Source of the DNA: Ancylostoma caninum
Taxonomy: Eukaryota > Nematoda > Chromadorea > Rhabditida > Ancylostomatidae
Assembly: GCA_037903475.1 (NCBI GenBank)
Contig: JBAJFG010000445.1
Location: 1,054,001-1,118,000 of the forward strand
Direction: 5' to 3'
Length of the DNA: 64,000 nucleotides
Position numbers and translations under genes: made by a program. The notes beneath the pieces were generated by a model. That model was not told the origin of the DNA and did not search any database. It was given only the letters and a program-made list of their open reading frames with translations. Below, piece by piece: positions 44,056 through 55,856 of the stretch (positions are counted from its first letter, which is position 1; each line of letters opens with the position of its first letter).

Positions 44056-44512
44056 TCACTCTCTCGGAAATAAATGTCGGAGCTGAAGTCTATTTTCGTC
44101 CCGATTGCTTGTATCCATCACAGCTGCTGGTTTTATTACTTGCCTTGGTGGTGGTGAGTAACCGCTGCTGTTTATTATCTCGTTCGCCATTTTCAATAAC
44201 TCCTGTCGCTCAGTTTCGCCTCGACCCAAGACTTTTGAAGCCGTTTTGAGCACATTGCGGACAATGGCTCGTTGCACGACCTTTGCGTGGGCGGAGCGCG
44301 CATTTAAAATAATATTTTTCGAACTTTCCTTCACACCATTTAACATGCACCTTCCCACTTGAGAGCATCGGTTGTGCGTTCAAGTAAGGCAGCCAACTTT
44401 TGCTTGGTTTCTCTCTTTTGAAGCTAATGTACTGGGACTTTTGACTGAGTATTCTTAAACACTCATCCGTTTCGGATTGTGTCGAAGTTACGATACAGTG
44501 GTTTAAAACCAT
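44056..44512 (-). other. Coding-like segment of unknown family
   Basis: Two overlapping minus frames read like one protein broken by a shift near 44225. The first has WLPYLNAQPMLSSGKVHVKW and a Cys/His group (KCALRP...SHCPQCAQNG, C-x2-C). The second has RGETERQELLKMANEIINSS and NRDENRLQLRHLFPRE. The amino-acid mix looks like real protein and a zinc-binding C-x2-C is visible. I do not recognise the family. It may be a transposon ORF or an exon. No splice model was built. Confidence 0.25.
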
Positions 44513-45814
44513 TTTAAAATAATTTAACCATGGAGTGCCCTCAACATTCGAGACCTCGACATTGTTGAAGTTTTATTCTAACTCTTAATCTTGTAGATTT
44601 ACCTCTGATCCCGTTTGTAGTAAGAGCTCCTTGATAGTGAATTGTTTCAAGTAACTGATCGATTTAATGATTATAGCACTCTAAATCGTCTCCAAAAGAA
44701 CTCCAGAAAATTTGAACAGGCATATCTTTTGTTCAAAGGCACAATTTTGAACATGCAATACATATGTAAACCTCCCTGCACACTACATCACGATTCTTAA
44801 AATTCTTTTTCCTGAGATCTCTCGTCGCACCACTCGCAAGCGTCACTTCAGAAAACTTTTTGTTTACTGCTTTTATCCTGGTATTTTTCCACAATAGTGA
44901 GCCGTTACAGCTTCATTTCACCCAACATGGGAACGAAAAAATTCGGTAGAAGCCGGCCCCTTTTTCCCCGGTCACTTTAGCGTAAAGCCATTGTTATCCT
45001 TTGTATTATAATTCCAGCAGGAAAGAAGCTTTCAGCAATATCTTCTGCCCTTCCTGTACAAAATATCTTAAGCAAATTCAAAGAGCATCATTAATGTTAG
45101 GGTGTTTTTGAGGTACCTGGCCGTTACGGTCTCAGACAGGTTAAAAACGATGCTATTGTTTGCCCACAAAAGTAGCACCCACGGAAAATTCCGTCTCCGA
45201 GATTGTAGCGGAATATTAGAGTTTTGAGTATGAGGAGTATGGATAAGGTATCCAATCGAGCCAAAACTCATGCAAAAACGGTTTTTGGATGCTTCTATTA
45301 CAGCGGAGCGGTCGAGTTACACGTATGGGGTCGAACGAAAAAGTCGATAACGTTGCCATCATAGCCACCTATTTTCTTTGCGCTATCGGATATTTGGCTG
45401 ATAAAGCAGTTTTCTTAAAGAGAAACAGCACAAAGGGAAAGGAATTGGGATGTTCATGATAAAGACGTAACTCGGAAAACGAACAGAATCTTATGATGAT
45501 TTTAAAAACCAAATAATTTAGATGCACGAAATATTTCAGAAATGGGATGTTCTGAGTGACAAAAAAGGTTCATAGAGATTAATAATAAGAGGAAATGAAG
45601 TGAGTGGAGAAAGCTGAGGATAAAAAGGTAGCTTTGATCAAAATGAGTTATGAAAAGGTTAATATGAAGAACTGCCACTCGCAATCATTGCCCAATCAGT
45701 TGACAGTTGTTATTTTTTGCGCTCCAAGGATGATTGTAGACCTCAATGGTTGCATGAAAACTCATGAAACTTACCACCTTCTAATCCTGCTGATCCAGGT
45801 ATTACCTGTTATTA
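44513..45814. other. Unassigned DNA
   Basis: No gene, RNA or clear repeat was seen. T-rich and A-rich stretches give short low-complexity frames. Confidence 0.4.
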
Positions 45815-45856
45815 CTCGTGATCAGGGATGTGCGGAAGCAAAATTTTAAATCCCGT

Positions 45857-45932
45857 AAAACGTAAAACGGAAAACGGAAGACCAAAAATGGACGGAAAAC
45901 GGAAAGCGTAAAACGGAAAACGGAAAATTTTG
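45857..45932 (+). repeat. ACGGAAA/ACGTAAA subterminal array, left
   Basis: About nine short units of ACGTAAA or ACGGAAA inside the left end of the hAT element. They face the same way as the right-hand array. Confidence 0.8.
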
Positions 45933-46830
45933 CTCAAGCATAGGTTTGTGACCAAATGTCTTCCACAACATTGGATTTCCTAGGCATCTTCTTGATGAGC
46001 ATAAGTGGTTAGTAACTTCAAGACTACTGAGGGTACTTACTTCAAATGCCTAGAATTTAGGGAGATTGAAGAGTATCTATCCTTCACTTAGTTATGAGAG
46101 ATTATCAGAATTATATAATCAGTGAGCATATTTCTCACTGAACTTACTTACTAAGAAGATGAAACGTAAACTGTGAAAAGTGCGGCTTCTTTGCTTCACT
46201 TTAGAGCAGAAATTCTATCCTGCAAAAATTCAGACAAAAAGGTAACTACGGAGTTAATACATCTGCAATTTGAGGAGGATCACGTTATTCACAGAGGATC
46301 CCCGTTGGAGGAGTTAGCGAGTGAGGGAGGAGGAGAAGAACAGCGTGTGGGGAACGCGAAACACAAGTAGCCGAAATATTGCGCAAAATATCAAGCGCCA
46401 ACGGCGCCAGTGTGGAGCCGGGGATCATCGTCTGACTAAAACATTGACAATTGTGATATAGCCTTATGCTTTTGTCAAGTAGAAAGAAAGCCTACATCAT
46501 GCGTTGCTTGATGCTCTTACCATGGCACGTCTCAGTTTCATAAAAATTTTATATAAGTTCACCCCACATTCCTGTGGAACCTTGTCTTTTTTTTTGAGAA
46601 TTTTGAGAAGATCAAGGCACTTGCATGGCATATTTGGAACAATGATGAAAGCGAAATTGCCTCGGTAAGTGGCGGTTGGACGTCAATTTTGGCGTCTTTG
46701 TTATTAACTCATATACATTGCGCATCGAAACACGTGAACCCTCTCCAGGATAGGGAAATACCCCAAAAATAAACACCTCGTATCCCACCATAATTTTCCG
46801 GGATTTTCCGTTTTTCGGGTTGAAAACCCG

Positions 46831-46904
46831 TAAAACGTAAAACGTAAAACGGAAGGTCAAAAATGGGCGGAAAACGGAAAGCGTAAAACGGAAAACGGAA
46901 AATT
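46831..46904 (+). repeat. ACGGAAA/ACGTAAA subterminal array, right
   Basis: Matches the left array nearly unit for unit, in direct orientation, next to a hairpin (CGGGTTGAAAACCCG at 46818-46832). The two arrays are direct repeats although the element ends are inverted. Confidence 0.8.
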
Positions 46905-46925
46905 CCGCACACCCCTGCTCGTGAT

Positions 46926-48779
46926 GCAAGAAGTTCTAACTGGTACTCTTATTGCAAAATTGACCCCACAATCGATTGGATCACGATTGAATCAAAATCT
47001 AAAAGGTGGAAATTTCCGTAGGTGCTGCCTTTAATGGGAAAGAATAACTGCTGAATTGCATAACCCGCGAATTTTCGTTCACTATAGGTATTATTCCTTG
47101 TCAAAAACGTTACTTCCTGCAAAAAATGTGTGACTGCATTGCTCGGCAGGTGCTGCCACATTTCTCCGCTGTTGTGGCTGCTGGTTCTTCATACTAATGT
47201 TCCTAATCGAGGCAAATTTTCCGTGAATTTATGGACTCGCCGGAGTTGTTTAAGCCAAAACGGTTTTCCTTGGTTCAGGTGAGGGATGTATCATTCTCTT
47301 GAATTCAAAGCGGATGCTCATTTTCAGTAGAAAATGACTGCCTCTTTAGCCCACGAACCCAACCCGCGATGCTCAAAATCTTCGTACGGCCAACACGTTT
47401 GTGAACGCACGCACGATGTCCCGAGATCGGGCTAAGGCATAATTCGACCGCAGAGAAAGCGCCAATTCTGTACTGCAGTCGTACCAACATACTCCAAGGC
47501 AAAGAGGAAATGCAGAGGCTGCTCTCAGAGTTCCGATGCCGATGACGACGTCGAGAGTCTTGTAGCGGATATGCCACGGCGGCGATTTTGCGAATGCAAC
47601 AAAGCCGCAGTTCCTGACTAATAGGTCGCCGCCGCCTTACCCGAAAAGAAGTCGAGCTGGGGTCAATTCGCATCCTGCACATCTTTACGATACTCACGAC
47701 GTAGTTTTTCGTTTATGTTCGTCCTCACTAATCACAAAGATGACGAACAAACGAATAAGCAAAAACTAGAAAGATAGTAGTAAGAAAGATTTAGTAAATG
47801 AAAAAGTTATGGTACCTTGAGATAGCCTACGAAGCGTGAAGGAGGAAATTTGCTGGTCACACAAATGACTACAAACATTCCCGAACTTCTTTGCGAAGAT
47901 ACCCCATTCTTTACGGAGATCACATATCCAAAGGGCATACTGCAATTGTTGGAACCGAGTACGAATTTTCGGTGAAGGTATTGTTGCCGTTTTGCTGAAA
48001 CTACGAAAGAATAGTCAAAAAATAGCAGTTTTATGAGTTGAGAGTGCGTCAATGCAGGATCCCACCACGCGCTGGCGCAGAAGGAGTGCGTTCGGATTTA
48101 TGCGAGAAAATCGGGTGCGCCCGGTGCATCGCTGGTACTAGCGCCTGCGCCAGAGTAGGTTACAGTCTAATTTCTATAGTTCATCCCACTGTGTTCTTCA
48201 TACATCCCACCCCAGTCCATTTTTAAATTCCTATTAGAGTCTCCTTGGTTATGGCCTGTGATTTCAAATCTTAAGGACTCCATGAAGTGCTTGGTTTGGA
48301 ATCCCATTGACACACTGTTAGGACTGGCGCTTTCGCCGTGTGTCTCGAGTTCTCTTTATTTTTTAGGATGTCACCCTCATTACGGAGCCACTAGAGGAGT
48401 GCAAACAAATTTGAAGGATTGCACTGAAGAAAAAAAACATTTGCAGCGTTATTGGCTAGCCCGGGCATTCACCGCCATAAACCTTTGGATAGATGCTTGA
48501 GAAATGTTGATTGTTGTGTTGATTATGGAAAAAAATGTTCATATGATGAAAAATGTTGCAAATGGAGTGTTGGGAAAAGATATTGAGAAAAGAATTTTAT
48601 ACATAAAAGGCATTTCTATCCATATAATAAAGGTTTTTATAGTGTCAAAATGTCCTTGAGCAGCACTCCTGGCGTCATAGTACCCACATTTCGGTCCCAC
48701 TCGGACGAAGAACGTTGTTCCCTTGTGTAAAACAGTTCATCGCCCAATTCATCCTCTTTAATTCCTCTTACTTGACACA
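46926..48779. other. Unassigned DNA
   Basis: No family was recognised. The 130-codon minus frame 47305-47697 is Arg/Ser-rich over a GC-rich stretch and has no domain. An isolated GTGCTGCCTTTAA at 47026-47038 resembles a TTAA MITE end but has no partner. A short hairpin (CTGGCGCAG / CTGCGCCAG) lies within 48070-48155. Confidence 0.4.
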
Positions 48780-48875
48780 TACCCAGGGTAAATGCATTAA
48801 AACCACAAGAATTTCCTGATTATTACCACGGTTGCCAACACATTTACCCTGGGCAGTCTCAATAATGCATCGCAT
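48780..48875. repeat. TTACCC/GGGTAA-type repeat, inverted pair
   Basis: ACCCAGGGTAAATGCATTA at the left and AACACATTTACCCTGGGCAG at the right are inverted copies about 45 bp apart, followed by TCTCAATAATGCAT. This is the clearest example of the dispersed family also suspected at 1.34, 15.9-16.4 and 55.6 kb, and it looks like a very small fold-back element. Confidence 0.6.
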
Positions 48876-48879
48876 CAGA

Positions 48880-51365
48880 CCCTTGGAAGCTCGATTTGAC
48901 TCCATTTCTCGTCCTCTTCCAAACCTGGCTCTTGAGGACGAGATTCCCATTTGGTTCCATACCTTGAGATGCAGGAATTGCTAACGACGGCGACATTTAT
49001 GGGGCTCGTCGATGCCTCGAATTTCCTAAGCGCCTCAAAAAAATCGTCTCATGCCGCGTTTTATGCCTATCCGGTTTCTTTGCGGCGAAATGGCTGCTTT
49101 TTCTCGCTGATCAGACAAGGAGCGTTAAGTTCTCCCTGGCTAGGTCGAGAGTTGGGCTTTCAGGTTGGGCAGACTACTCGGAAACGAGATCAATGGGAGC
49201 AAGAGGCGAGGCTTCTTGCGATTGCCAGGGGCAGTATTTATAGCAATTAATGAGACCACGATGCTTATGAAGCTACGATTTGCTGGAACTCAAGGCTACC
49301 GCTCAAGTTCAAAGGTTAATTTACGTTTGACAATTTTAGCCTTCCTTTTTGCCATTTTCTCTCTTCCGAAGAAAAGCTATGGATCTTTGCCGATGGATAT
49401 GAAAGTGCAAAATTTATCGGAAAAACACTGTGAACGTTCCTACTCTATAAGCTCCATTTTTTCCGAGGTCCTCATCCTCGCATGTTTCCCCACGCACTCT
49501 ATTAGAGTGCTCTTCAGAATTCATACGCGACATTTACGCTTCAGCTAAAATTAGAGCAAAGGGAAATGGGTCCGCAGCGCTACGGGGGAGGTCCAGAATT
49601 TTCGAGGTGCGGTGTCTGGGCGATTCGACGCTCGAACTGGAAATACCGGAGAAGGAATAATCTTCTAGTGCTCAACCAGAAAACTCTCATTTTACTTGTT
49701 GTTTCCACTATAAGTAGGACCAAATCAAGATCGAATAACCCAATTAAATTAATTTAATTATAACAGAGTCAAAAAAAATCATATGTTAAAAAGAAATTTC
49801 CGAATGCCTCGTTATTCAGCCTACAGGGGTTGCATTGCTCCTTTTTCTTCTTGAACACTCGAATTATCCGCTTATTCGAAATCGAATGAAAATTCTGAAA
49901 TTCGTTAGTTCGTTTTTGTGCGTTATTGAGTTCGCCGCGTCACTTATTGAAAGTGAATGTCCAGCTATCCGAACAGTTTTGCACAGAATGTGAGAAAGGC
50001 TCAGGAAATTTTGCGTAGGGTTTGCATGGATTCCGCGTGGGATTGAGGGAATTGTTTTTCCGTGGGTTTCGCATCCGATTTGCATCAAATTCAGAGACGC
50101 ATGGGTTCTGCACGGAAATGCATTGGTTTTGCACGGAGTTGACCATTGCTGGTAGAGAATTATTGATTTTGAAAAACCGTGTTTCCACGAGAACGCATAT
50201 CTTAATCGTGGGATTTGCACCCTTCAATCCCATGCAGAACACGCTTCCTAGACTTCTCGAAAGCGCCATGAAATCCAAAGTTTCTCTACCAATTTCTGAC
50301 CTATTATCGCGATGAACTTTGATGGATTTTTCGGCTTTTTCGTTTAACTGTGAAACCCTTGCGTTGTTTGAAAAAATGGTCATTACGCATAAGTGCATTG
50401 ATTTGTGATATACATGTATTGTATAGTATTGCCTAAACGAGACTCTAGTAATTTGGCAACAATAACGACTCGAATTTTTCAAGTTTCATAGGAATTTTGG
50501 TAATTTTCGTCTGCAAGGAAGCACACTTCCAAGGATCTCTTGATTGTTTACTAGTACGTGTTTAGATAGGATGACTCTTGACGGAAATTCTGATGTGCTT
50601 CAATAAAACATGGTGAAAAACACCCAGCAACAACCCAGTTGATTGTCCCCTAGAGGTAGAAGGCGAAGCTGACAAGCACACCTGTTGCTTTTAATTAAAC
50701 AGCGACACGAGGAATCATCACGGATTAGTTGAAACAACTCGTAAGGCGGATGTCTGGCGCTGTGCCAGTGCTTCCTGCCACCGTCGAGTCGCTCCCATCC
50801 CAGAAACGAGTTTCGGTTCCGATCACACGCTTGTGCTGCGGGCGGCATGAACACGGCTCCCCCGTGGGCCACTGAACAGCTGTTGCTTCGGCGAAGATTG
50901 AGTGCCACGCTAGTGCGGAATCCATGTCCTCGGCTCGCTGTGTGGCCAGGCCGCACAGCTTTTTGATTTTTTTTGGACCAATAAAAAACATGTTTTGCTT
51001 TTTCTCCACAAGTCATTATATTTTTTCTTAAGAGATTCCAATTTGTTCCTAGCAGAAAAGCTCTGATCGGTTTATAGTCGTCGCCATTCTGACGCTTTCC
51101 TAGTTATTCCTCTAATTTCGCCACGCAACAACATCGTCATCCCCTTATTTTACACGTTCTGACATGTACTCTGCGTGGTCTGACGAGTTCAGACGGGTTA
51201 GAAATGTTAGGGACTGTTAGACTGCATGCGTGGCAGTACTTCTTTGAACGTCGGAAGCGAAGGAACTAAACCACAATCAAGATCACTGCGGCCGGATGCA
51301 CATGCCAGCGGAATTGGCACTTGGCAGCATTTGACAGAAGAATCCTCATTGAAATTCATCACATC
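48880..51365. other. Unassigned DNA
   Basis: Open frames at 49165-49548, 49864-50482 and 50600-51016 have no recognised domain. At 50000-50130 there are loosely repeated words (GCATGGGTTCTGCACGG, GCATTGGTTTTGCACGG), which may be a degenerate minisatellite. Confidence 0.4.
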
Positions 51366-51373
51366 ATGCTGAT

Positions 51374-51492
51374 CAGGGCTATGCGTTAGAAGAATTCCGG
51401 ACTTCGTTAATCCGTTAATTCGTTACGTTGGGCCAAAAATGGCCGTTACGCGTCAATGCGTTTATTCGTTACGTTAGTAACGCACATCCCTG
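51374..51492. mobile_element. hAT-like mini-MITE, 119 bp
   Basis: The left end CAGGGCTATGCGTTA and right end TAACGCACATCCCTG are inverted repeats (13 of 15). Flanks ATGCTGAT (51366-51373) and GTGCTGAT (51493-51500) match at 7 of 8, an hAT-size target duplication with one change. The outer CAGGG and inner TGTGCG resemble the 1095-bp hAT element, and the centre holds CCAAAAATGG as there. Internal words are CGTTACGTT instead of ACGGAAA. Confidence 0.85.
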
Positions 51493-51500
51493 GTGCTGAT

Positions 51501-54239
51501 ACTGCTATGCCATTGAATCACATCGATCGACACCATATTTGATAGTGGCATGCAATTATCGATCAATAGCACCAAACATGTCAAACACAGCCGCAGCAGG
51601 TCAGTATGTGACAGAAGTCCGGTTTCGTCTGGAAGCCTCGCCCTAACTCTCTTTGTCTGTTTCTCTCCCACCTTTCTCGGGTCGTGACCAATGAGATTTA
51701 TTCAAAGGCAACCATGTCACCAACAAGGAGCTTATATACAATCTTCACAACGAAGAACAACCAGAACTCTCGTCATCGTGAAGAAATGGTGCGTGATGAG
51801 GCGAGAGGCGAAAAAAGCAACGCGATTCATGTGTTGACTCAGTAAAAACATTTTTCTGCAATAAGCGCCTCATGAAAAGTATGACTAGACGAGGAGGCGT
51901 TTCATATGCAGTTATATGCGGTGATTAATCGAAGAGACATTTAGCACCATTGACCCCGAAATGGATGGCTTAAAAACAGGCATTTCTGCTCGTCTTTACA
52001 GAAAATGATGTGACGTTCTTCCTTTCCTTCCGTCTCAAGCGAATCAATGTCTTAGACGCTGTTTATGGCTTCTGTAAGACGCAATCTGTTGCGCTGGCAC
52101 GACACCTTCCCACTGCCTATTCACAGCTTCTGCTTAGCTAATCTGACGCATCTGATGATTCCCATGGTCCCACCGTGGCATAGCCGTGTGAGCGAATGCT
52201 GCTGCACAAAGTCAGGAGCTGAGTGCTCACCCGACGGTAGGATGTTTTCCAAAACGAGCGTCCGCCGCGGAAAAACAAGTTTGTATCGAAGTGACTAACT
52301 CTGTGTTGCCACTGTGGCACGTAGAACGTGATGATTACGTCTCTAGGCGAGGTGTTAGCTCGTCAGCATATGCGATGCATTCTCTTCGGCGAGTCTGTGA
52401 ATTATCGGTTTTGCGCGCACAACTTCGCATAGGTTGCAGTTCGCTCGTCTACATCGCTCACACATTTTTGTGAGCATGTTGGAGTCTTAATATACTGCCC
52501 TATAAGATGGTACGAGTGACTATTTAAGTCGCCATTATCCTGAAAAATTGGTAGATGGCTGGGTGAGACCGGTAGTCGCTCATGGAAACCGTGCCCCTTC
52601 TTCACTGAGTGGACGTTTTCTGACGCTAGGATAGGCGTAGACCAGTTTTTCAGGATGCTGTTGTTGTATTTCACTGTAAGATTTTGGAAACCGCAGGGCA
52701 ATTTCTAAAATTGTTTTCTTAAAAATCTAAATGATTTTAATGTGAGGAGTTTAGAGGACAAATGCTGACCATTACATCGGTTTCGATTTCCGGTAACACT
52801 ACCAACAAAGTATTATACTATTATTAAAATATAGAGCATATGAACATGCTATGCTCACATATTAATATATAGATGACACCAATGGTCTGAACTCTCTCGC
52901 CGCGCGGCACCATCTTCGCCTTATTTCTCTATCTCAAGTCGCTTTCCAATTCCTATACATTTTTTCGGCAAAACAATGGAATTTTTGCTTAGAACAGATG
53001 ATATTGCTGCAAACTTTGACTTTCAACCACTGATGCTCAGATGTATTGTCGGCCTCGAATCTCTATCAGCAGGTCACCAACTCAGCATTCATCCTTGATT
53101 ACTTTTGTCACCGCGCCAAATTCCAGGCAGATGCTGAAAAGGTGACGTAACGAAAAAACAGCGGCTGACGCACGATTCTTAACACGTTTCGTCATGCGTA
53201 CATCATAGGAATCTGGTGCAATCATCATGCAACCTAAACTGGCGTTGATAAGCCAACGAACATGTGATGTTTATGGAATGTGCGTGGAATGTTCGTTACT
53301 TTAGCACAGGCGGAATCAGGTGATGCACGTGTTCAATCTCATGTTTCGGTTTTCCGAGAATTGGCCTGCTGATTCTGACATGGAATGGAAGCGCACGAGT
53401 AATCATATCAGCCACAGTTTTCTCGCGCAATCATAGATCATCTCATATAAACATAGGTTATTTGCTAAGTTTTAGAAATTTTTGAGTGCGTGGAAAAAAC
53501 AGGTTCCTTGTTCCTCAGCCGGCGACTGTATTTTATGAAAATTCAGATTTTTCAAGCCATGTCATTAAGCTGACTTGAAGAAACGACCTGAGTTCACAAC
53601 CTAAATGGCAGCTTTTAGGTATCCAATAGTGAATTTTGTTGGGAGAGGAGTGGGTAGAATTGCATTGCGCACAGTTCTTATTACAGCTGTTTCAGCCAAG
53701 ATTCAATTGCGACTAGTTTGTCCTTCTTACCTGCTTACATTTTGGCAACATCGCCCCTGTTAGAGGCTAGAGAATCCGGAAGTTCAGAACGCATATCCTC
53801 TTCTCAAACGGCTGGTCCTTTTGCGAAAATTATTCAATAAGGAAGTTACCAAGGAACAGCAACGCTGCACAAGCTGGTCACTTATAACATTAGCGATCGT
53901 CAGTGTGATCGTGGCCCAAAATTTTGTTTTTAGTCCTCTGTTTCGTTTTTTTTTCTTTGATTTCGGAACAGCTTTTAGACCATTCAAATAAACAGAATTC
54001 TTCATGCTGCTCGGAGTCTTTGTAAGTGAAGTGGTCGGACTGGACGGTGCCTGCAATTGTCAGTGCTCCCTTTCAGCCGAAGTTTTAACAAGACCCTGGA
54101 TGCAACGCAGTGAGGCGTGCAGACCTGTCCATTGTAATTGAAATCGAATTCTAGTTATACTTGCAAACTCTCAACACCTCTTTTTTCCTGCAGAACACAA
54201 CAAATCGGGTGCGGCCGAGAGAGAAGGGAATTATCGCGC
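51501..54239. other. Unassigned DNA
   Basis: No gene was recognised. Frames at 52065-52701 and 53784-54056 lack domains. 52800-53700 is mostly AT-rich and featureless to my reading. Confidence 0.4.
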
Positions 54240-55120
54240 CTATCTCCTTTCAGACGCCATGCAACTTGTTTTTCCGCCCGATAGAACTCTGTTCCCTCAG
54301 CCACTCCCATTTCAATCTAGAGAGGGAGACTACATAGTTCTCACCTTGGGAGGTTCTCCTCTGCCACGGATGCCTGCATCTTGGCTGCATCGTTCTCTGG
54401 GCTTTTTCCTGGTAGGACTTGCGTCAGCCAAGCGGCTCTCTACTGCAAGGACACCCTCTCAAGTGGTGACACTTACCTAGAGAAGTTCATAGAAGCGTGG
54501 TCTTTTTCTAAGCTCTATCAATCTTCTCAGCTTAGGCTCACTCGTAATTTTCATGTAGCTAAACCAATTTCCAGGCCTGGAAGAATCAGTTCCGTTTCCT
54601 GTGTTTGTCCTTGAAGGATTGGCTCTTTTGCCGGTTCATTGCAATGCTTTCCATGCTTCCTAAACTAATGAGTAATCTGGTGCTCTTTGCAAAAAAAAAC
54701 CTACCAGATATCATATCTAAATCCAGCCGTTAACTAACCTCTCCTTACTCATGACGCCCCCGTCCCCCCCCCCGCTTCTCTCTTCCGCTCAGCCTCAAAA
54801 GTAAGATTGGTCTTCTCAATTAACTTACGGTAATTTGCTCTCTCATTTCTTCCGTCAATGGACTACCCATGGCATAAATGAATACATGCATAGATAAATA
54901 AACGAACAACTTCGATCAATTTTGTTTACTAATTAGTTTTTAATTTTTTTACAGCTCTTGGAACATTGCCGCTTCTGCAGCTCTAAATTCCGTCAAAAAT
55001 CATGATATCTTGATATGTTCCTTTTCTTGATGTCTACCTGGAGGTGGACTACATAAATAAATAGATAAATAATTGAATAAATAAGTCTATAATAAAATAT
55101 GTCTGCATGTCCGTGATCCA
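54240..55120 (+). repeat. Possible LINE 3' ends with AAAT-type tails
   Basis: Two A-rich tails of short units (54880-54910, ATAAATGAATACATGCATAG; 55044-55082, ATAAATAAATAGATAAATAA) follow sequence that ends in a CTACCTGGAGGTGGACTAC-like 3' UTR. The upstream frame (54525-54600, SSQLRLTRNFHVAKP) vaguely resembles a CR1 C-terminus. The tails are real; the LINE assignment is tentative. Confidence 0.35.
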
Positions 55121-55549
55121 GCTAAAACTCCTCATCCTCCTAAATTCTCCTGAAGCATCAGCAATTAAGTTCGGTCAGTTTTTCTGGAGCAATTTCCTGG
55201 AGCACATCCGCATGCTCGAGCCTGCACCCTTCTACTACCGGCTTCTAGCGCGCCAGCGTTCTCGCTTCATTTCATGAGGCGACAATCTGCTGGTAATAGC
55301 TTGGTATTTCCGTTGAAAGGGCAACGATAGGGTAACTGCGTTTTTCCGTTAATGTCCTTTCCGTGGGCGATTGAATGAGGAGTGGTTACAGCATACATAT
55401 TATTGTTATAGTGAGCAGGTAGCCAGGGTGGGACTAGACAAATTTGTGGAATAATGGGTAATTTCGTACCTGTGAGAATGATTACCCTTGTATAGCAATT
55501 CCATCTGGACCCGGATGCATCACTGAGATAGCCCATGGTAAAAGCGTTA
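55121..55549. other. Unassigned DNA
   Basis: No gene or clear repeat was seen. Confidence 0.4.
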
Positions 55550-55735
55550 GCGTAACCGTTAGTTAACCTTTACCCGGCAGGCATCAGTGTGTTTACCCAC
55601 ACGTGACTCTGTCTGTACCTGAGGCAATAATGCTTCATTAAGATTACCCAGGGTAAACGTGTTGACGCCAGTGTTAACGGTACATTTGATGGTTTCAACA
55701 CATTTGCCTTGGATAATCTCAATCACGCACATGTG
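55550..55735. repeat. TTACCC/GGGTAA-type dispersed repeat
   Basis: Contains GTGTTTACCCACACGTGAC, AAGATTACCCAGGGTAAACG with TGTTGACG after it, and CAACACATTTGCCTTGG with TCTCAATCACGCAC. The order of words matches the 48.78-kb copy and, more loosely, 15.9-16.4 kb. Confidence 0.5.
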
Positions 55736-55856
55736 CGATGGCTATGAACATCGTCGTGTAGGAGCAAATATGTTGAGTGATGCCAGGTGAAGGGTAAATT
55801 TTGGTTTTTTAACATGTATCTCTACCATCGGTATTCTCAATTACGCATGCCGGCCC

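Larger units (their letters stand above)
45823..46917. mobile_element. Non-autonomous hAT element, 1095 bp
   Basis: The left end CAGGGATGTGCGGAA and right end TTCCGCACACCCCTG are inverted repeats (14 of 15). CTCGTGAT lies just before (45815-45822) and just after (46918-46925), a perfect 8-bp target duplication as made by hAT transposases. Subterminal regions on both sides carry runs built on ACGGAAA and ACGTAAA with the shared order GACCAAAAATGG or GGTCAAAAATGG. These are probably transposase-binding repeats. No transposase is encoded. Confidence 0.9.

Noticed and set aside
50600..51016. 138-codon minus frame as a possible gene or mariner fragment
   Set aside because: No mariner motif (no GDE, HDNA or SPD) and no splice sites in a useful position; GC content explains openness.
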